NCBI RefSeq assembly: GCF_000272105.2
Contig: NZ_AJZD02000268.1
Location: 1-64,000, forward strand
Reading direction: 5' to 3'
DNA length: 64,000 bases
Source: Vibrio splendidus 12E03
GTDB lineage: Bacteria; Pseudomonadota; Gammaproteobacteria; Enterobacterales; Vibrionaceae
The notes beneath the pieces were generated by a model, which ran no database searches, was not told where the DNA came from, and saw only the letters and a program-made list of their open reading frames with translations. The translations under genes and the position numbers were made by a program. Each line of letters opens with the position of its first letter. The stretch's first letter is position 1. Positions 40,238 through 49,315 of the stretch are shown one piece after another.

Positions 40238-40588
40238 ATGGAACTGGAAACCTTATTGAATACTCTGGCTGAAACGCCAGAAGCCGTGCAATTTGAAGAT
40301 ACAATGCAAGTGATCGAAGCTCACTATGATTTTTGTGAGCGCGAATTTCGCAATGGTGAGGTCGTGAATGCAGCAGGGCAGAATAATGGTTCGTGTAAGA
40401 TTTTTGCTTTTGGATTAGAGCAAGGCCTATCAGCAGAGCAAACTCTTGCTTGTTTTGGTCAATTTTATCGTAACGACGTGCTAGGTTTTCCTGAGAACAG
40501 CGACCATCAAAATATTCGTAACTTTATGGTTCATGGCTGGAATGGTATCCAGTTTTCTCAGCCTGCGCTGGTTGCAAAAGCGAAGTAG
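40238..40588 (+). CDS. HopJ-family protein
   Basis: A 116-residue soluble protein of the HopJ type III effector family (PF08888): CEREFRNGEVVNAAGQNNGSC, FGQFYRNDVLGFPENSDHQNI and a conserved final NFMVHGWNGI. Despite the name, it is found in many free-living gammaproteobacteria without type III secretion, and its role is unknown. It is monocistronic with a terminator at 40636-40663. Confidence 0.88.
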   Translation: MELETLLNTLAETPEAVQFEDTMQVIEAHYDFCEREFRNGEVVNAAGQNNGSCKIFAFGLEQGLSAEQTLACFGQFYRNDVLGFPENSDHQNIRNFMVHGWNGIQFSQPALVAKAK

Positions 40589-40635
40589 ACACTAACCAGG
40601 TAGCTATCAGGTCGAAACTTAATCTCAGTATTTTG

Positions 40636-40663
40636 AAGCGAGAAAATAACCTCTCGCTTTTTT
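40636..40663 (+). terminator. Terminator after the HopJ gene
   Basis: AAGCGAGA / TCTCGCTT with an eight-base loop, followed by a T-run. Confidence 0.8.
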
Positions 40664-40721
40664 GTCTGCGTTGAACCAGCTTGTAACTTGTTAACTAGTA
40701 ACGAGCTGAATAGGTTCTAAA

Positions 40722-41030
40722 CTACTGAACAGGCAGGGCAGACAAGCACTTGCGGCATAGACATGCTCCAGCCTTTGGAATATCGCTAGTATCTCGTTTT
40801 TCTAGGTCAAAACACCAACACGTCTCTTTGCCCGCACTGATATCGCATTGAGCTAGCTCATTACACTGTGGACATTGGTGAGTCGAACTCTCGCCACTAA
40901 GGTTATCCATGACTGACGTTCGTTCGTTTTCAGATAAGCCTTTCCAGCCTATAATCTCATCCATTGTTCGAAAGCAGCCACTACACATTCCGCCATTATT
41001 TTTACAAGCCGCTCGGCAAGGTGTTTTCAT
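40722..41030 (-). CDS. DUF1289-CWC fusion protein
   Basis: A 102-residue cysteine-rich protein. The N-terminal half is a DUF1289 module (C5, C9, C16, C19; CSGCFRTMDEIIGWKGLSEN). The C-terminal half is a cysteine-rich CWC-type module (CPQCNEL, CWCFDL, CLCRKCLSAL). Each is usually a separate small protein, so this is a fusion. The cysteines probably bind Zn or an Fe-S cluster. The function is unknown. It is divergent from yegD. Confidence 0.8.
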   Translation of the reverse strand: MKTPCRAACKNNGGMCSGCFRTMDEIIGWKGLSENERTSVMDNLSGESSTHQCPQCNELAQCDISAGKETCWCFDLEKRDTSDIPKAGACLCRKCLSALPVQ

Positions 41031-41189
41031 TTATCTAACCTGTGATTCATTTGGGCTGAAATGTAGCATATTTGTTTCTTCTTGAAGAGCCGTTAGGCTA
41101 AGAAATTACTCAGTTAAATTTAGAAATGACCTCGTAATTTTTAGGCTTTTCATGTAGCATCTCGCCCCTTTTGTTGAGTGGGGGATATT

Positions 41190-42542
41190 ATGTTTATTGG
41201 ATTTGATTATGGAACAGCGAACTGTTCTGTCGCGGCGATGGTTAATGGAGAGCCAAGCCTGTTACCGCTCGAAGGTAACAACCACTATATTCCCTCAACC
41301 GTGTTTGCGCCTACCCGTGAGAGTGTTTCTGAACACCTCTTCCGCCACTTGAATATCAAGCCGAGTGATGCGATCGGTGAGCAAGTACTACGACGTGCTA
41401 TTGCGCAGAACAGAGAAGAGAGCATCGACCTAGTACCAGAAGACATGGCATTTGGTCAGGCTGCATTGGACTTATACTTAGAAGACCCTCGTGATGTTTA
41501 TTATGTTAAGTCTCCTAAGTCTTTCCTTGGCGCAAGTGGGTTGCATGATGTTCAGGTGAGTTTCTTCGAAGATTTAGTGTGCGCCATGATGGCAAATATT
41601 AAACACCAAGCTGAGCGCACGACTCAAGAGCAGATCAAGCAAGCTGTCATCGGTCGCCCAATTAACTTCCACGGTCGAGGTGGTGAAGAGGCGAACAGAC
41701 AAGCTGAAGACATCCTCACTCGTGCAGCTAAGCGTGCAGGCTTTCTTGATATTGCGTTTCAATTTGAGCCAGTAGCCGCAGGTCTTGATTATGAAAGCAC
41801 CTTAACTGAAAACCAAACGGTATTGGTTGTGGATATCGGCGGTGGTACCACCGATTGCTCATTATTAGAAATGGGACCAAGTTGGTCTGGGAAGGCAGAT
41901 CGTACTCAGAGTTTACTTGCGCACAGCGGGCAAAGGGTAGGAGGAAATGACCTCGATATCTACCTTGCTTTTAAACAACTGATGTCGCCTTTTGGTATGG
42001 GCAGCAAAGGCATTTCGGGTATCGATATGCCACTGACTCAATTCTGGAATCCAATTGCGATTAATAATGTTGAAGCTCAAAAGAATTTCTATTCAAGAGA
42101 AAACCTAACAGCATTGAAATTACTTCGCAAAGAAGCGTCAGAGCCTCAAAAGCTAGAACGTTTGATGAAGGTTTATCATGACACTTTGGGCTACGGTATT
42201 GTGCGTAGAGCGGAAGAAGCCAAGATTGCGCTAGCAGAATCCTCTCAATATCGTGCTGCGATTAATGTTGCCTCCGAACTGGTCGAGGTGGATATCTCAA
42301 TCGAACAGATGGTTGAAGCGATTGAAACACCAAAGTCTAAAATGATTGAGTTGGTTAAAGAAGCGATTCAACAAGGCCAGAAAAAGCCAGATGTCATCTA
42401 CATGACGGGTGGTTCTGCACGTTCGCCTATCCTTCGAGAAGCGGTACAACAAGCTGTACCGAATGTGCCTATTGTGAGTGGTAATTACTTCGGTTCAGTA
42501 ACCGCAGGTTTAGCTCGTTGGGCTGAGGTTTGCTTCAAATAA
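41190..42542 (+). CDS. yegD: Hsp70-like protein YegD
   Basis: A 450-residue actin/Hsp70-fold ATPase lacking the DnaK substrate-binding domain. Visible are the first phosphate loop GFDYGTANCSVA, the second VVDIGGGTTDCSLLE and the adenosine motif MTGGSARSPIL. Start ATG 41190 has GGGGGA upstream. It is a conserved but poorly understood chaperone relative. It is monocistronic with a terminator at 42564. Confidence 0.93.
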   Translation: MFIGFDYGTANCSVAAMVNGEPSLLPLEGNNHYIPSTVFAPTRESVSEHLFRHLNIKPSDAIGEQVLRRAIAQNREESIDLVPEDMAFGQAALDLYLEDPRDVYYVKSPKSFLGASGLHDVQVSFFEDLVCAMMANIKHQAERTTQEQIKQAVIGRPINFHGRGGEEANRQAEDILTRAAKRAGFLDIAFQFEPVAAGLDYESTLTENQTVLVVDIGGGTTDCSLLEMGPSWSGKADRTQSLLAHSGQRVGGNDLDIYLAFKQLMSPFGMGSKGISGIDMPLTQFWNPIAINNVEAQKNFYSRENLTALKLLRKEASEPQKLERLMKVYHDTLGYGIVRRAEEAKIALAESSQYRAAINVASELVEVDISIEQMVEAIETPKSKMIELVKEAIQQGQKKPDVIYMTGGSARSPILREAVQQAVPNVPIVSGNYFGSVTAGLARWAEVCFK

Positions 42543-42563
42543 GAGTCCAATGATGAGTTATGA

Positions 42564-42598
42564 AGGGCAACCAGTCGCTGATTGGTTGCCCTTTTTTT
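42564..42598 (+). terminator. yegD terminator
   Basis: GGGCAACCA / TGGTTGCCC followed by a run of seven T. Confidence 0.88.
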
Positions 42599-43033
42599 GT
42601 TTTTTCTCTAATGAACTTTCTATTGAGCGATTTTCCTAGCTCAAATTGGGATTTGTTTCGCAAAACTAAATATTTCAGTTGAGTTCTATGTGTTACAAAA
42701 TATTTCAAGGTTAAAGGTTCACCTCTAGATGGTCTGATGAGTTATCTTGGATTTGGATTTTTAATGCGTTTTTAGTGATTATAAAATCAAAAACAATCAA
42801 AATGATTATCTCAAAGAATGAAAAGAATTACCAGTTATTTTCGGGTTATCTACTTGTTTTTAAATGATTTTTTGTTTTTTATGGTGCAATTTTTTTTATT
42901 TTATATATTTTAATGCAACTTTCTTGTCATTCGTATATTAGGGTTTCGCTACTTGTTAAATGCAGGTAACAACTTCTCCGTAAGCACGAGGTTGTTAGTG
43001 AATAACTCACCCAGTTACATAATGGATATGACA
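42599..43033. other. Porin promoter and leader region
   Basis: About 435 AT-rich bases without a gene. Long T-runs near 42860-42905 may be intrinsic curvature or an upstream promoter element. Nothing else could be assigned. Confidence 0.45.
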
Positions 43034-44071
43034 ATGAATAAGAAACTTTTAGCGCTAGCAATTTCTGGTGCAGTATTTGGTACACAGGCAGTTGCAGTAG
43101 AACTTTACAACGAAGACGGCACAACATTCTCAGTTGGCGGCCACGTTTCAGTTGCAGTTGGTGACGTAAACAGTGATGACCGTCAAAACAGCGATGACAT
43201 CGGTGTAGAGTCTGTTTCTCCACGTATCAACTTCGGTGCAACTCACGAGCTTGGCAACGGCTTTACTGCTGACGCTAAAGGTGAATGGGCGCTAAACATG
43301 CTTGACGGTGGTGAAGAGTCATTCACAACTCGTCTTGGCTACGTTGGTCTTTCTCACGACGATTACGGTCGTGCAGCAGTAGGTACTCAATGGGCACCTT
43401 ACTACAACGTTGCTGGCGTAGCAGATATGCCAATCGCATTCGCGAATGACTTCATCTACGAAGACCACGGTAACCTAGGTACTGGTCGTGGTGAAGAGAT
43501 GGTGAGCTACGGTAACGCTATCGATTTCGGCAACGCAGGTTCTCTAAGCGCTGCAGTTGCATGGCAAGGTCGTAAGATTGATGGCGCAACTACATACGGT
43601 AACCGTGGTCAAGTTGCATTGAACTACGCAATTGCTGATTTCACTGCAAACTACGCGTACAACACAGGTGACGTAGACTACGCACTTGCTGGTTCACAAA
43701 CTGCTGATTCACACGTAGTAAGTGCTACTTACGGTTCATACGGCGCTGAAGGTCTTTACCTTGCTGGTGTTTACGCAATGAACAACTACATGAACTCTGG
43801 TAATAACCAGATTCTTGAAGAGTCAGTTGCTATTGAATTACTAGCTTCTTACGCACTTTCAAATAGCCTTAACCTAAGCGTTAACTACGAAGCTGTAGAA
43901 GACGACAAGATGAGCGAAACTGTCTACAGCACGACTGCTCTACAAGCTGAATACAACTTCACATCTCAGTTCGTAGGCTTTGCTGGTTACCAGTTCGACC
44001 TACAAGGTTCTGGCGTGTACAAAGAAAAAGCTGACGACCAATGGCTACTTGGTGCTCGTTACTACCTATAA
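43034..44071 (+). CDS. Outer-membrane porin
   Basis: A 345-residue general porin of the gram-negative type. The signal peptide MNKKLLALAISGAVFGTQAVA ends near residue 21. The mature protein is a beta-barrel with alternating aromatic strands, the family patch TTRLGYVGLSHDDYGRAAVG and GTQWAPYYNVAG, and a C-terminal aromatic strand LLGARYYL needed for BAM assembly. It resembles OmpU/OmpL-class Vibrio porins; I cannot assign a name. Codon use is strongly biased, as expected for a highly expressed gene. I start at ATG 43034 and not at the in-frame ATGs six and twelve bases upstream. Confidence 0.92.
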   Translation: MNKKLLALAISGAVFGTQAVAVELYNEDGTTFSVGGHVSVAVGDVNSDDRQNSDDIGVESVSPRINFGATHELGNGFTADAKGEWALNMLDGGEESFTTRLGYVGLSHDDYGRAAVGTQWAPYYNVAGVADMPIAFANDFIYEDHGNLGTGRGEEMVSYGNAIDFGNAGSLSAAVAWQGRKIDGATTYGNRGQVALNYAIADFTANYAYNTGDVDYALAGSQTADSHVVSATYGSYGAEGLYLAGVYAMNNYMNSGNNQILEESVAIELLASYALSNSLNLSVNYEAVEDDKMSETVYSTTALQAEYNFTSQFVGFAGYQFDLQGSGVYKEKADDQWLLGARYYL

Positions 44072-44431
44072 GTCGCGGACTTATTTAGCATAGTGTTTAC
44101 TCCTTAAATTTACCTTTTCGGATACTGTCCTAGACACCATGCTAAGCCCTCTCCAGCCTTTTGGTTTGAGAGGGCTTCTTTCGTTCTATACGTATTGTTT
44201 TAGCTTTTCCTTCATGTTTCCCTGCTATTCATTTTGTCTACGTAACTATGATCTACGAAGCTATGGCTCTTGTCATCAGTTCTTATATGTCGCGATCTTC
44301 GGATAAAAGTATTTAAATCATTTAATTGAGCTAAAGATCAGAATTTAGATATTGGTGACCATCTTGTCGAAGACTCTCATTTTATGATGCGTTAAACTCT
44401 CCACTCCAAAAAGATAGTTCAGGGATAAACT
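44072..44431. other. Intergenic region after the porin
   Basis: 360 bases. It holds the porin terminator at 44144-44177 and the promoter area of the FAH-family gene. Nothing else seen. Confidence 0.5.
44144..44177 (+). terminator. Porin terminator
   Basis: AAGCCCTCTC / GAGAGGGCTT stem of ten pairs, with a T-rich tail. Confidence 0.85.
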
Positions 44432-45064
44432 ATGAGCAGTGTTGTCGATCAGGAACAGCTGATGAATTCGAGACGAACAGCAACCCCAACTAAGGTGCTG
44501 TGTGTTGGGCGTAACTATGTCGATCACATCGAAGAACTCAATAACGCAATCCCAGACTCTATGGTGGTTTTCAATAAACCGAGTACCAGTGTTACGTCAT
44601 CTCTGTCTTCTTTTCATCAAGAAGCGCTGCACTACGAAGCCGAAATCTGTTTCATCGTTGAAAACGGTCAATACTCAGCGGTAGGTTTAGGATTAGATCT
44701 TACCAAACGTGAATTGCAAAGTAGCTTAAAAGCGAAAGGCCTACCTTGGGAACGCGCTAAAGCGTTTGATGGTTCAGCCGTGTTTAGTCGCTTTGTTCCA
44801 ACAGATAATCTAGATCTCACAGACTTAAATCTGGAGCTGTTTATTAACTGTGTTCGCGTTCAAAAAGGCCACGTTCAGCAGATGCTATATTCCCCACAAA
44901 CTATCCTCGAAGAGTTATCTTCTTACACGACCTTGCTTGATGGTGATGTTGTCATGACAGGCACACCCAAAGGTGTTGGCGAGGTGCATCGAGGTGATAT
45001 CTTTCTTGGTCGCCTAAAGTGTGGTGACACGACATTGATTGAGATTGAGTGGGTAGCGAGTTAA
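44432..45064 (+). CDS. Fumarylacetoacetate hydrolase-family enzyme
   Basis: A 210-residue cytoplasmic protein. Family motifs are VLCVGRNYVDHIEE, the metal-binding LHYEAEICFIVENG and VVMTGTPKGVGEVHRGD. Relatives hydrolyse acylpyruvates or decarboxylate oxaloacetate; the substrate here is unknown. An AGGGATAA ribosome site precedes the ATG. It is about 150 bases upstream of a LysE exporter on the same strand. Confidence 0.88.
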   Translation: MSSVVDQEQLMNSRRTATPTKVLCVGRNYVDHIEELNNAIPDSMVVFNKPSTSVTSSLSSFHQEALHYEAEICFIVENGQYSAVGLGLDLTKRELQSSLKAKGLPWERAKAFDGSAVFSRFVPTDNLDLTDLNLELFINCVRVQKGHVQQMLYSPQTILEELSSYTTLLDGDVVMTGTPKGVGEVHRGDIFLGRLKCGDTTLIEIEWVAS

Positions 45065-45214
45065 TTAATACGCTATGTTTAGTTAATAAATTGGTTTTAG
45101 TGATTAAAGTTGGTTTTTAATTCGAATAAATAAACGCCAAGCAACTGATTGCATCTGGAAGGGTGTTGGTAATTGATATAAAATCCGCCTCCGTTTTTAT
45201 CAATACTGAAACCC

Positions 45215-45847
45215 ATGATCGACTTAGCCATCTTACCTGTTTACCTGACAGCCGTTGTTGCACTTCTCCTTTTGCCTGGCCCTGATATGTTACTCATCGC
45301 GAGCTCAAGTATGAGTTATGGCCGCAAGGTTGGTGTGTTTGCAAGTTTAGGTAATGCGACTTCTGGAATCATTCTGACAGTATTGGCGGCGATGGGTGTT
45401 TCGGCATTGATTGCGATGAGCCCAGTGGCTCTAAAAGCTCTTCATCTGTTAGGTGGAACCTATTTATTGAAAATGGGCTGGGATTGCCTTCGAACAGAAC
45501 AAGGTAGCGCGCCTGAGTTAAGCGATAACTTTGCAGCAAAAGCGTACTATCAGAGAGCGTTAATCAGTAACCTGCTTAACCCTAAAGCCTTGGTTTTCTT
45601 TGTGATGTTCTTACCACAGTTTGTGTCGACGAATATTGAAGCGACTTCCGGTCAGCAGATGCTGGTTCTGGGTTTATTACTGAATGTTCTTGGCTTAACG
45701 TTCAACTTTTTGCTGGTGGCTTTAGTGGGTACGATTGGTAAGTCTCTCGTAGAAAACGCAAAGTTTCGAACCTATCAACAGAAAGTGATGGGTGGAGTCT
45801 TCATCGTATTGGCTATCTGGATGTTGTCGTCTTTCTTTACTTCGTAG
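45215..45847 (+). CDS. LysE/RhtB-family exporter
   Basis: A 210-residue membrane protein with six hydrophobic segments. The signature LLLPGPDMLLIASSSMSYGR (N-terminal) and SNLLNPKALVFFVMFLPQF are typical of homoserine/threonine exporters. It is not adjacent to a specific regulator. It is one of three LysE-superfamily genes in the window. Confidence 0.9.
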   Translation: MIDLAILPVYLTAVVALLLLPGPDMLLIASSSMSYGRKVGVFASLGNATSGIILTVLAAMGVSALIAMSPVALKALHLLGGTYLLKMGWDCLRTEQGSAPELSDNFAAKAYYQRALISNLLNPKALVFFVMFLPQFVSTNIEATSGQQMLVLGLLLNVLGLTFNFLLVALVGTIGKSLVENAKFRTYQQKVMGGVFIVLAIWMLSSFFTS

Positions 45848-45890
45848 ACGAATCAAATCAAACATCTTCTCGTGGTTAGCCGCTGAGACA

Positions 45891-45917
45891 AAAATGGACG
45901 CTTCGAGCGTCCATTTT
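45891..45917. terminator. Bidirectional terminator
   Basis: AAAATGGACGCT / AGCGTCCATTTT, 12 bp around TCG, between the convergent LysE and phosphohexomutase genes. Confidence 0.9.
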
Positions 45918-45952
45918 TATATTTAACCGTTACATGTTGAACGCGCTAACTG

Positions 45953-47659
45953 CTATGAATTTAACTCTTGTTGATGCTGTTCAATCAGCTTCTCCATGTA
46001 CTGCTCACCGCGTAGGCGAGTGTCGTCATAGGTTTCTGTCCCTTCAAACTTTGTCACCGTTTCATAATAGACTTTCACTTTTGGCTCTGTGCCTGAAGGT
46101 CTTACGATAATGCGTGAATCATCCTCGAGGTGATAGATGAGTACGTCACTTGCAGGCAGGTTAATGGCTTCCGTATTGCCTCCAATGACGAAGCGTAAAG
46201 AAGACTGCAGATCTTCAATCACAGAGATAGCGACACCGTTGATTGCTTTAGGCTGTGCCGAGCGGAGCTTAGAACCAATCGATGGTGAATCTGGGTCCAG
46301 GGCAATACTTCGTTGAGCGTTGGTATGAACACCATGTTCAAATGAAATCTGAGCGAGAAGATCCCAAACCGTTCGGCCTTGAGATCTTAACTCCTCAACC
46401 AATTGAGCAAACACGACAATAGCCGATAGCCCATCTTTGTCTCGTACCTGAGTACCAATTGTGTAGCCTAACGCTTCTTCATAGGCGAACAAGAACTCGT
46501 TCTGCTCATCTTCTAATTGCATGCCAATATTCGCTAACCATTTAAAACCTGTCAGCGTTTGGAAATAAGTCGCGCCATGAGATTGAGCCACTTTTTCAAG
46601 CAAAGTTGAAGATACGATACTGTTACCAACTAATTGGTTTTTGGTATGCGGCTTTGAGATTAGATAATGAGCGAATAGCACGCCGACTTGGTCACCTGTT
46701 AGCATTTTGTATGAGCCATCATCTGTTCTCACTGCAACCGCAAATCGGTCTGCATCTGGGTCATTGGCACAAGCAATGTCGGCATCGACACTTTTTGCTA
46801 AGTTAACCACCAGATCCATTGCGCCTTTTTCTTCCGGATTCGGGAAGTTGACCGTCGGGAAATGACCATCGGGCTCTCTTTGTTCGGCAACGCTGAATAC
46901 CTTATGGAAACCAGAATCATGAAGTAGATCCTCAGCCATTTGTGCGCCCACACCATGCATTGCGGTATAGGTGATAGTGGTGTTCGCCGATTCGATCTCT
47001 TTACTCACGTATGGGCTCTGATTGATCGCAGCGCGGTAGGTTTGATAATAGCCTTCAGTTAACCACACCAACTTTCCTTGCGTTTCAGCGTCACTTAGGC
47101 TCATTAAAGGGAGCGGCTTGGTTGATGCGATATCGATTTCAGCGGCAATACCTGCATCGTGAGGAGGAATGATTTGAGCGCCATTCTCCCAGTACACTTT
47201 GAAACCATTGTATTCCGGTGGGTTGTGGCTGGCCGTCACCACAACGGCAGCGGCGGCGTTGAAGTGTTCAATACCAAAGGCAACGATAGGGGTCGCTGCG
47301 ACATTCGAGGTTAGGTAAACCTTAATGCCTAAAGCCGTGAGCACGGAAGCGGTATCAATCGCGAACTGCTTGGAATCTAAACGGCCGTCATAACCGACGA
47401 CCACACCGCGGATGGTCGCATTGGCGACATGTTCGATTAAGTAGTGGCCGAGCCCGGTTGCTGTTTCCTGTATGACTAAACGGTTCATTCGATTTGGGCC
47501 GCATCCAACTTTTCCTCTAAGCCCTGCTGTTCCGAACTCTAATCGTTGGGTAAAGCGGTCTTCAAGTTCGTCGTGCATTCCCTCATCGATGAGGTGTTGA
47601 AGTTCTTCACGAGTTCTTGGGTCTGGGTCTCTCGCTAACCAATTCATTGCATCTTGCAT
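45953..47659 (-). CDS. Phosphoglucomutase/phosphomannomutase
   Basis: A 568-residue enzyme interconverting hexose 1- and 6-phosphates. The active-site phosphoserine loop TASHNPPEYNGFK, the metal loop DPDADRFAV, the sugar loop EEALGY and the phosphate loop RPSGTEPKVK are all present. It is longer than PGM/PMM of about 450 residues and matches the PgmB/GlmM-like long group (phospho-sugar mutase). I start at ATG 47659 (MQDAMNW) with AGG upstream. A Fur-box-like palindrome lies at 47712-47730. Confidence 0.9.
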   Translation of the reverse strand: MQDAMNWLARDPDPRTREELQHLIDEGMHDELEDRFTQRLEFGTAGLRGKVGCGPNRMNRLVIQETATGLGHYLIEHVANATIRGVVVGYDGRLDSKQFAIDTASVLTALGIKVYLTSNVAATPIVAFGIEHFNAAAAVVVTASHNPPEYNGFKVYWENGAQIIPPHDAGIAAEIDIASTKPLPLMSLSDAETQGKLVWLTEGYYQTYRAAINQSPYVSKEIESANTTITYTAMHGVGAQMAEDLLHDSGFHKVFSVAEQREPDGHFPTVNFPNPEEKGAMDLVVNLAKSVDADIACANDPDADRFAVAVRTDDGSYKMLTGDQVGVLFAHYLISKPHTKNQLVGNSIVSSTLLEKVAQSHGATYFQTLTGFKWLANIGMQLEDEQNEFLFAYEEALGYTIGTQVRDKDGLSAIVVFAQLVEELRSQGRTVWDLLAQISFEHGVHTNAQRSIALDPDSPSIGSKLRSAQPKAINGVAISVIEDLQSSLRFVIGGNTEAINLPASDVLIYHLEDDSRIIVRPSGTEPKVKVYYETVTKFEGTETYDDTRLRGEQYMEKLIEQHQQELNS

Positions 47660-48112
47660 AATCACTAAACCTTTTAATGTCTGTATGACTTACTGTTGAT
47701 TTAATTTAAGTGATATTGATTATCATTTCCATGAAAGCAATCGTAAAACTCGATATAAAATAAATTCCAACGGCAAGAGGGCACGTAGATTAAGCCACTT
47801 CAAATAATTGACTGTTTAGTAAGTAAACTTACCTTGAACAATTGGATATCACTAACTAGCCTTTTACATAAATATAACAAAATTTAACAAATTCGCCGTT
47901 TTTGAATCTTTCATGGAAACCTCCAACGCTTTTGAACTGTATTAGTTCTTAGGTGATGTGAGGTCAGCAGTCCGCTTACAGGCCATTTCCATGTGAGTTG
48001 TAGATTGAGATTCAGCCTTTTCATGTGTAGCCGGAATAACAATGAATGTTGTCCAGCTCGCAACGACATTTAGGTCGCAAGTATCCAATTAGGAAGGATA
48101 AGGAGAGCTCTT
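47660..48112. other. pgm-coxB divergent intergenic region
   Basis: 453 bases, no gene. It holds a Fur-like palindrome near pgm and the coxB ribosome site AAGGAG. A short inverted repeat GTTTAGTAAGTAAAC lies near 47815. Confidence 0.5.
47712..47730. promoter_or_regulatory. Fur-box-like site
   Basis: GATATTGATTATCATTTCC matches 15 of 19 positions of the Fur consensus GATAATGATAATCATTATC. It lies 53 bases upstream of the phosphohexomutase start. Confidence 0.45.
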
Positions 48113-49315
48113 TTGAAAAGATTACTGGTTAGGCTAGCGTGGCTTTTGAAGAGTTTTGTTGTGCTTTTAGTATCGCCTTTAGTGCACGCAAGCAGTGATT
48201 ACAACATGACTCAAGGCGTCACTGAGATCAGTGGTAAGGTGTATGAACTTCATATGCTGATCTTCTACATCTGTTGTGCGATTGCCTTTGTTGTTTTTGG
48301 TGTGATGTTTTATTCGATTTTGAGGCACAGGAAATCGAAGGGCGCAGTTGCTGCCCATTTTCATGAAAGCACGAAAGTCGAAATTGTTTGGACCATCATC
48401 CCTATCATCATCCTCATCGCTATGGCGATACCCGCCACCAAAACCTTGATCGCGATGGAAGATACCTCCCAATCAGATCTGACCGTTAAAATCACTGGTT
48501 CACAATGGAAATGGCATTACAGCTATTTTGGTGAAGACGTCGAATTTTTCAGCCTTCTAGCGACCAGTGACAAAGAGATTGAAGGCCTCGAAGTGAAAGG
48601 CGCGCATTACTTGCTAGAAGTTGATAAGCCGCTTGTACTGCCTGTTGACCGTAAAGTTCGTTTCTTGATGACTTCCGATGATGTGATTCATTCATGGTGG
48701 GTGCCAGCATTCGCCGTTAAGAAAGATACCATTCCGGGTTTTATCAATGAGGCTTGGACTAAGATAGATGAGCCTGGTGTCTACCGAGGGCAGTGTGCAG
48801 AGTTGTGTGGTCGTGCCCATGGCTTCATGCCAATCGTGGTGCACGCCATGGAAGAAGATGAGTTTGACGCATGGCTAGCGGAGCAGAAAGAATTAGCGAT
48901 AGCTGAACAACAAGCCGCGAAAGATGCATTAGATGCGTCACTTTCCTTGGCGGAGTTGAATACCATCGGTGAAGAGGTTTACAAAACTCGATGTGCGGTT
49001 TGTCACCAAGCAAACGGTGAGGGCATTCCCGGAGCATTCCCTGCCATCAAAGGAAGTCCTATTGCCCTTGGTGATGTGGATGTTCACATCGACACCATTG
49101 TTTATGGTCGTGGCGGTACGGCGATGCAAGCGTTCGATAATCAGTTAACTGAGAAAGAGATCGCAGCGGTAGTGACTTATCAACGAAACGCTTGGGGTAA
49201 TGACACCGGCGATATTGTTCAGGCTTCAGATGTGAACGCTTATAAGGCCAAGCAAGAAGGCAGTTCTGAAAGCTCAACGGATGATGCACAAAATGATGCT
49301 AAGGAGCAGCTATGA
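48113..49315 (+). CDS. coxB: Cytochrome c oxidase subunit II CoxB (fused cytochrome c)
   Basis: A 400-residue subunit of an aa3/caa3-type oxidase. It has a signal-like N-terminus, two membrane helices (about 45-70 and 90-110) and a CuA cupredoxin domain with C228, C232, H236 and M239 in CAELCGRAHGFM. A C-terminal cytochrome c carries heme motif C294-AVC-H298. The start codon is TTG, chosen because a perfect AAGGAG lies seven bases upstream and no ATG fits. It overlaps coxA by four bases. The gene looks intact although coxA is frameshifted. Confidence 0.93.
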   Translation: MKRLLVRLAWLLKSFVVLLVSPLVHASSDYNMTQGVTEISGKVYELHMLIFYICCAIAFVVFGVMFYSILRHRKSKGAVAAHFHESTKVEIVWTIIPIIILIAMAIPATKTLIAMEDTSQSDLTVKITGSQWKWHYSYFGEDVEFFSLLATSDKEIEGLEVKGAHYLLEVDKPLVLPVDRKVRFLMTSDDVIHSWWVPAFAVKKDTIPGFINEAWTKIDEPGVYRGQCAELCGRAHGFMPIVVHAMEEDEFDAWLAEQKELAIAEQQAAKDALDASLSLAELNTIGEEVYKTRCAVCHQANGEGIPGAFPAIKGSPIALGDVDVHIDTIVYGRGGTAMQAFDNQLTEKEIAAVVTYQRNAWGNDTGDIVQASDVNAYKAKQEGSSESSTDDAQNDAKEQL

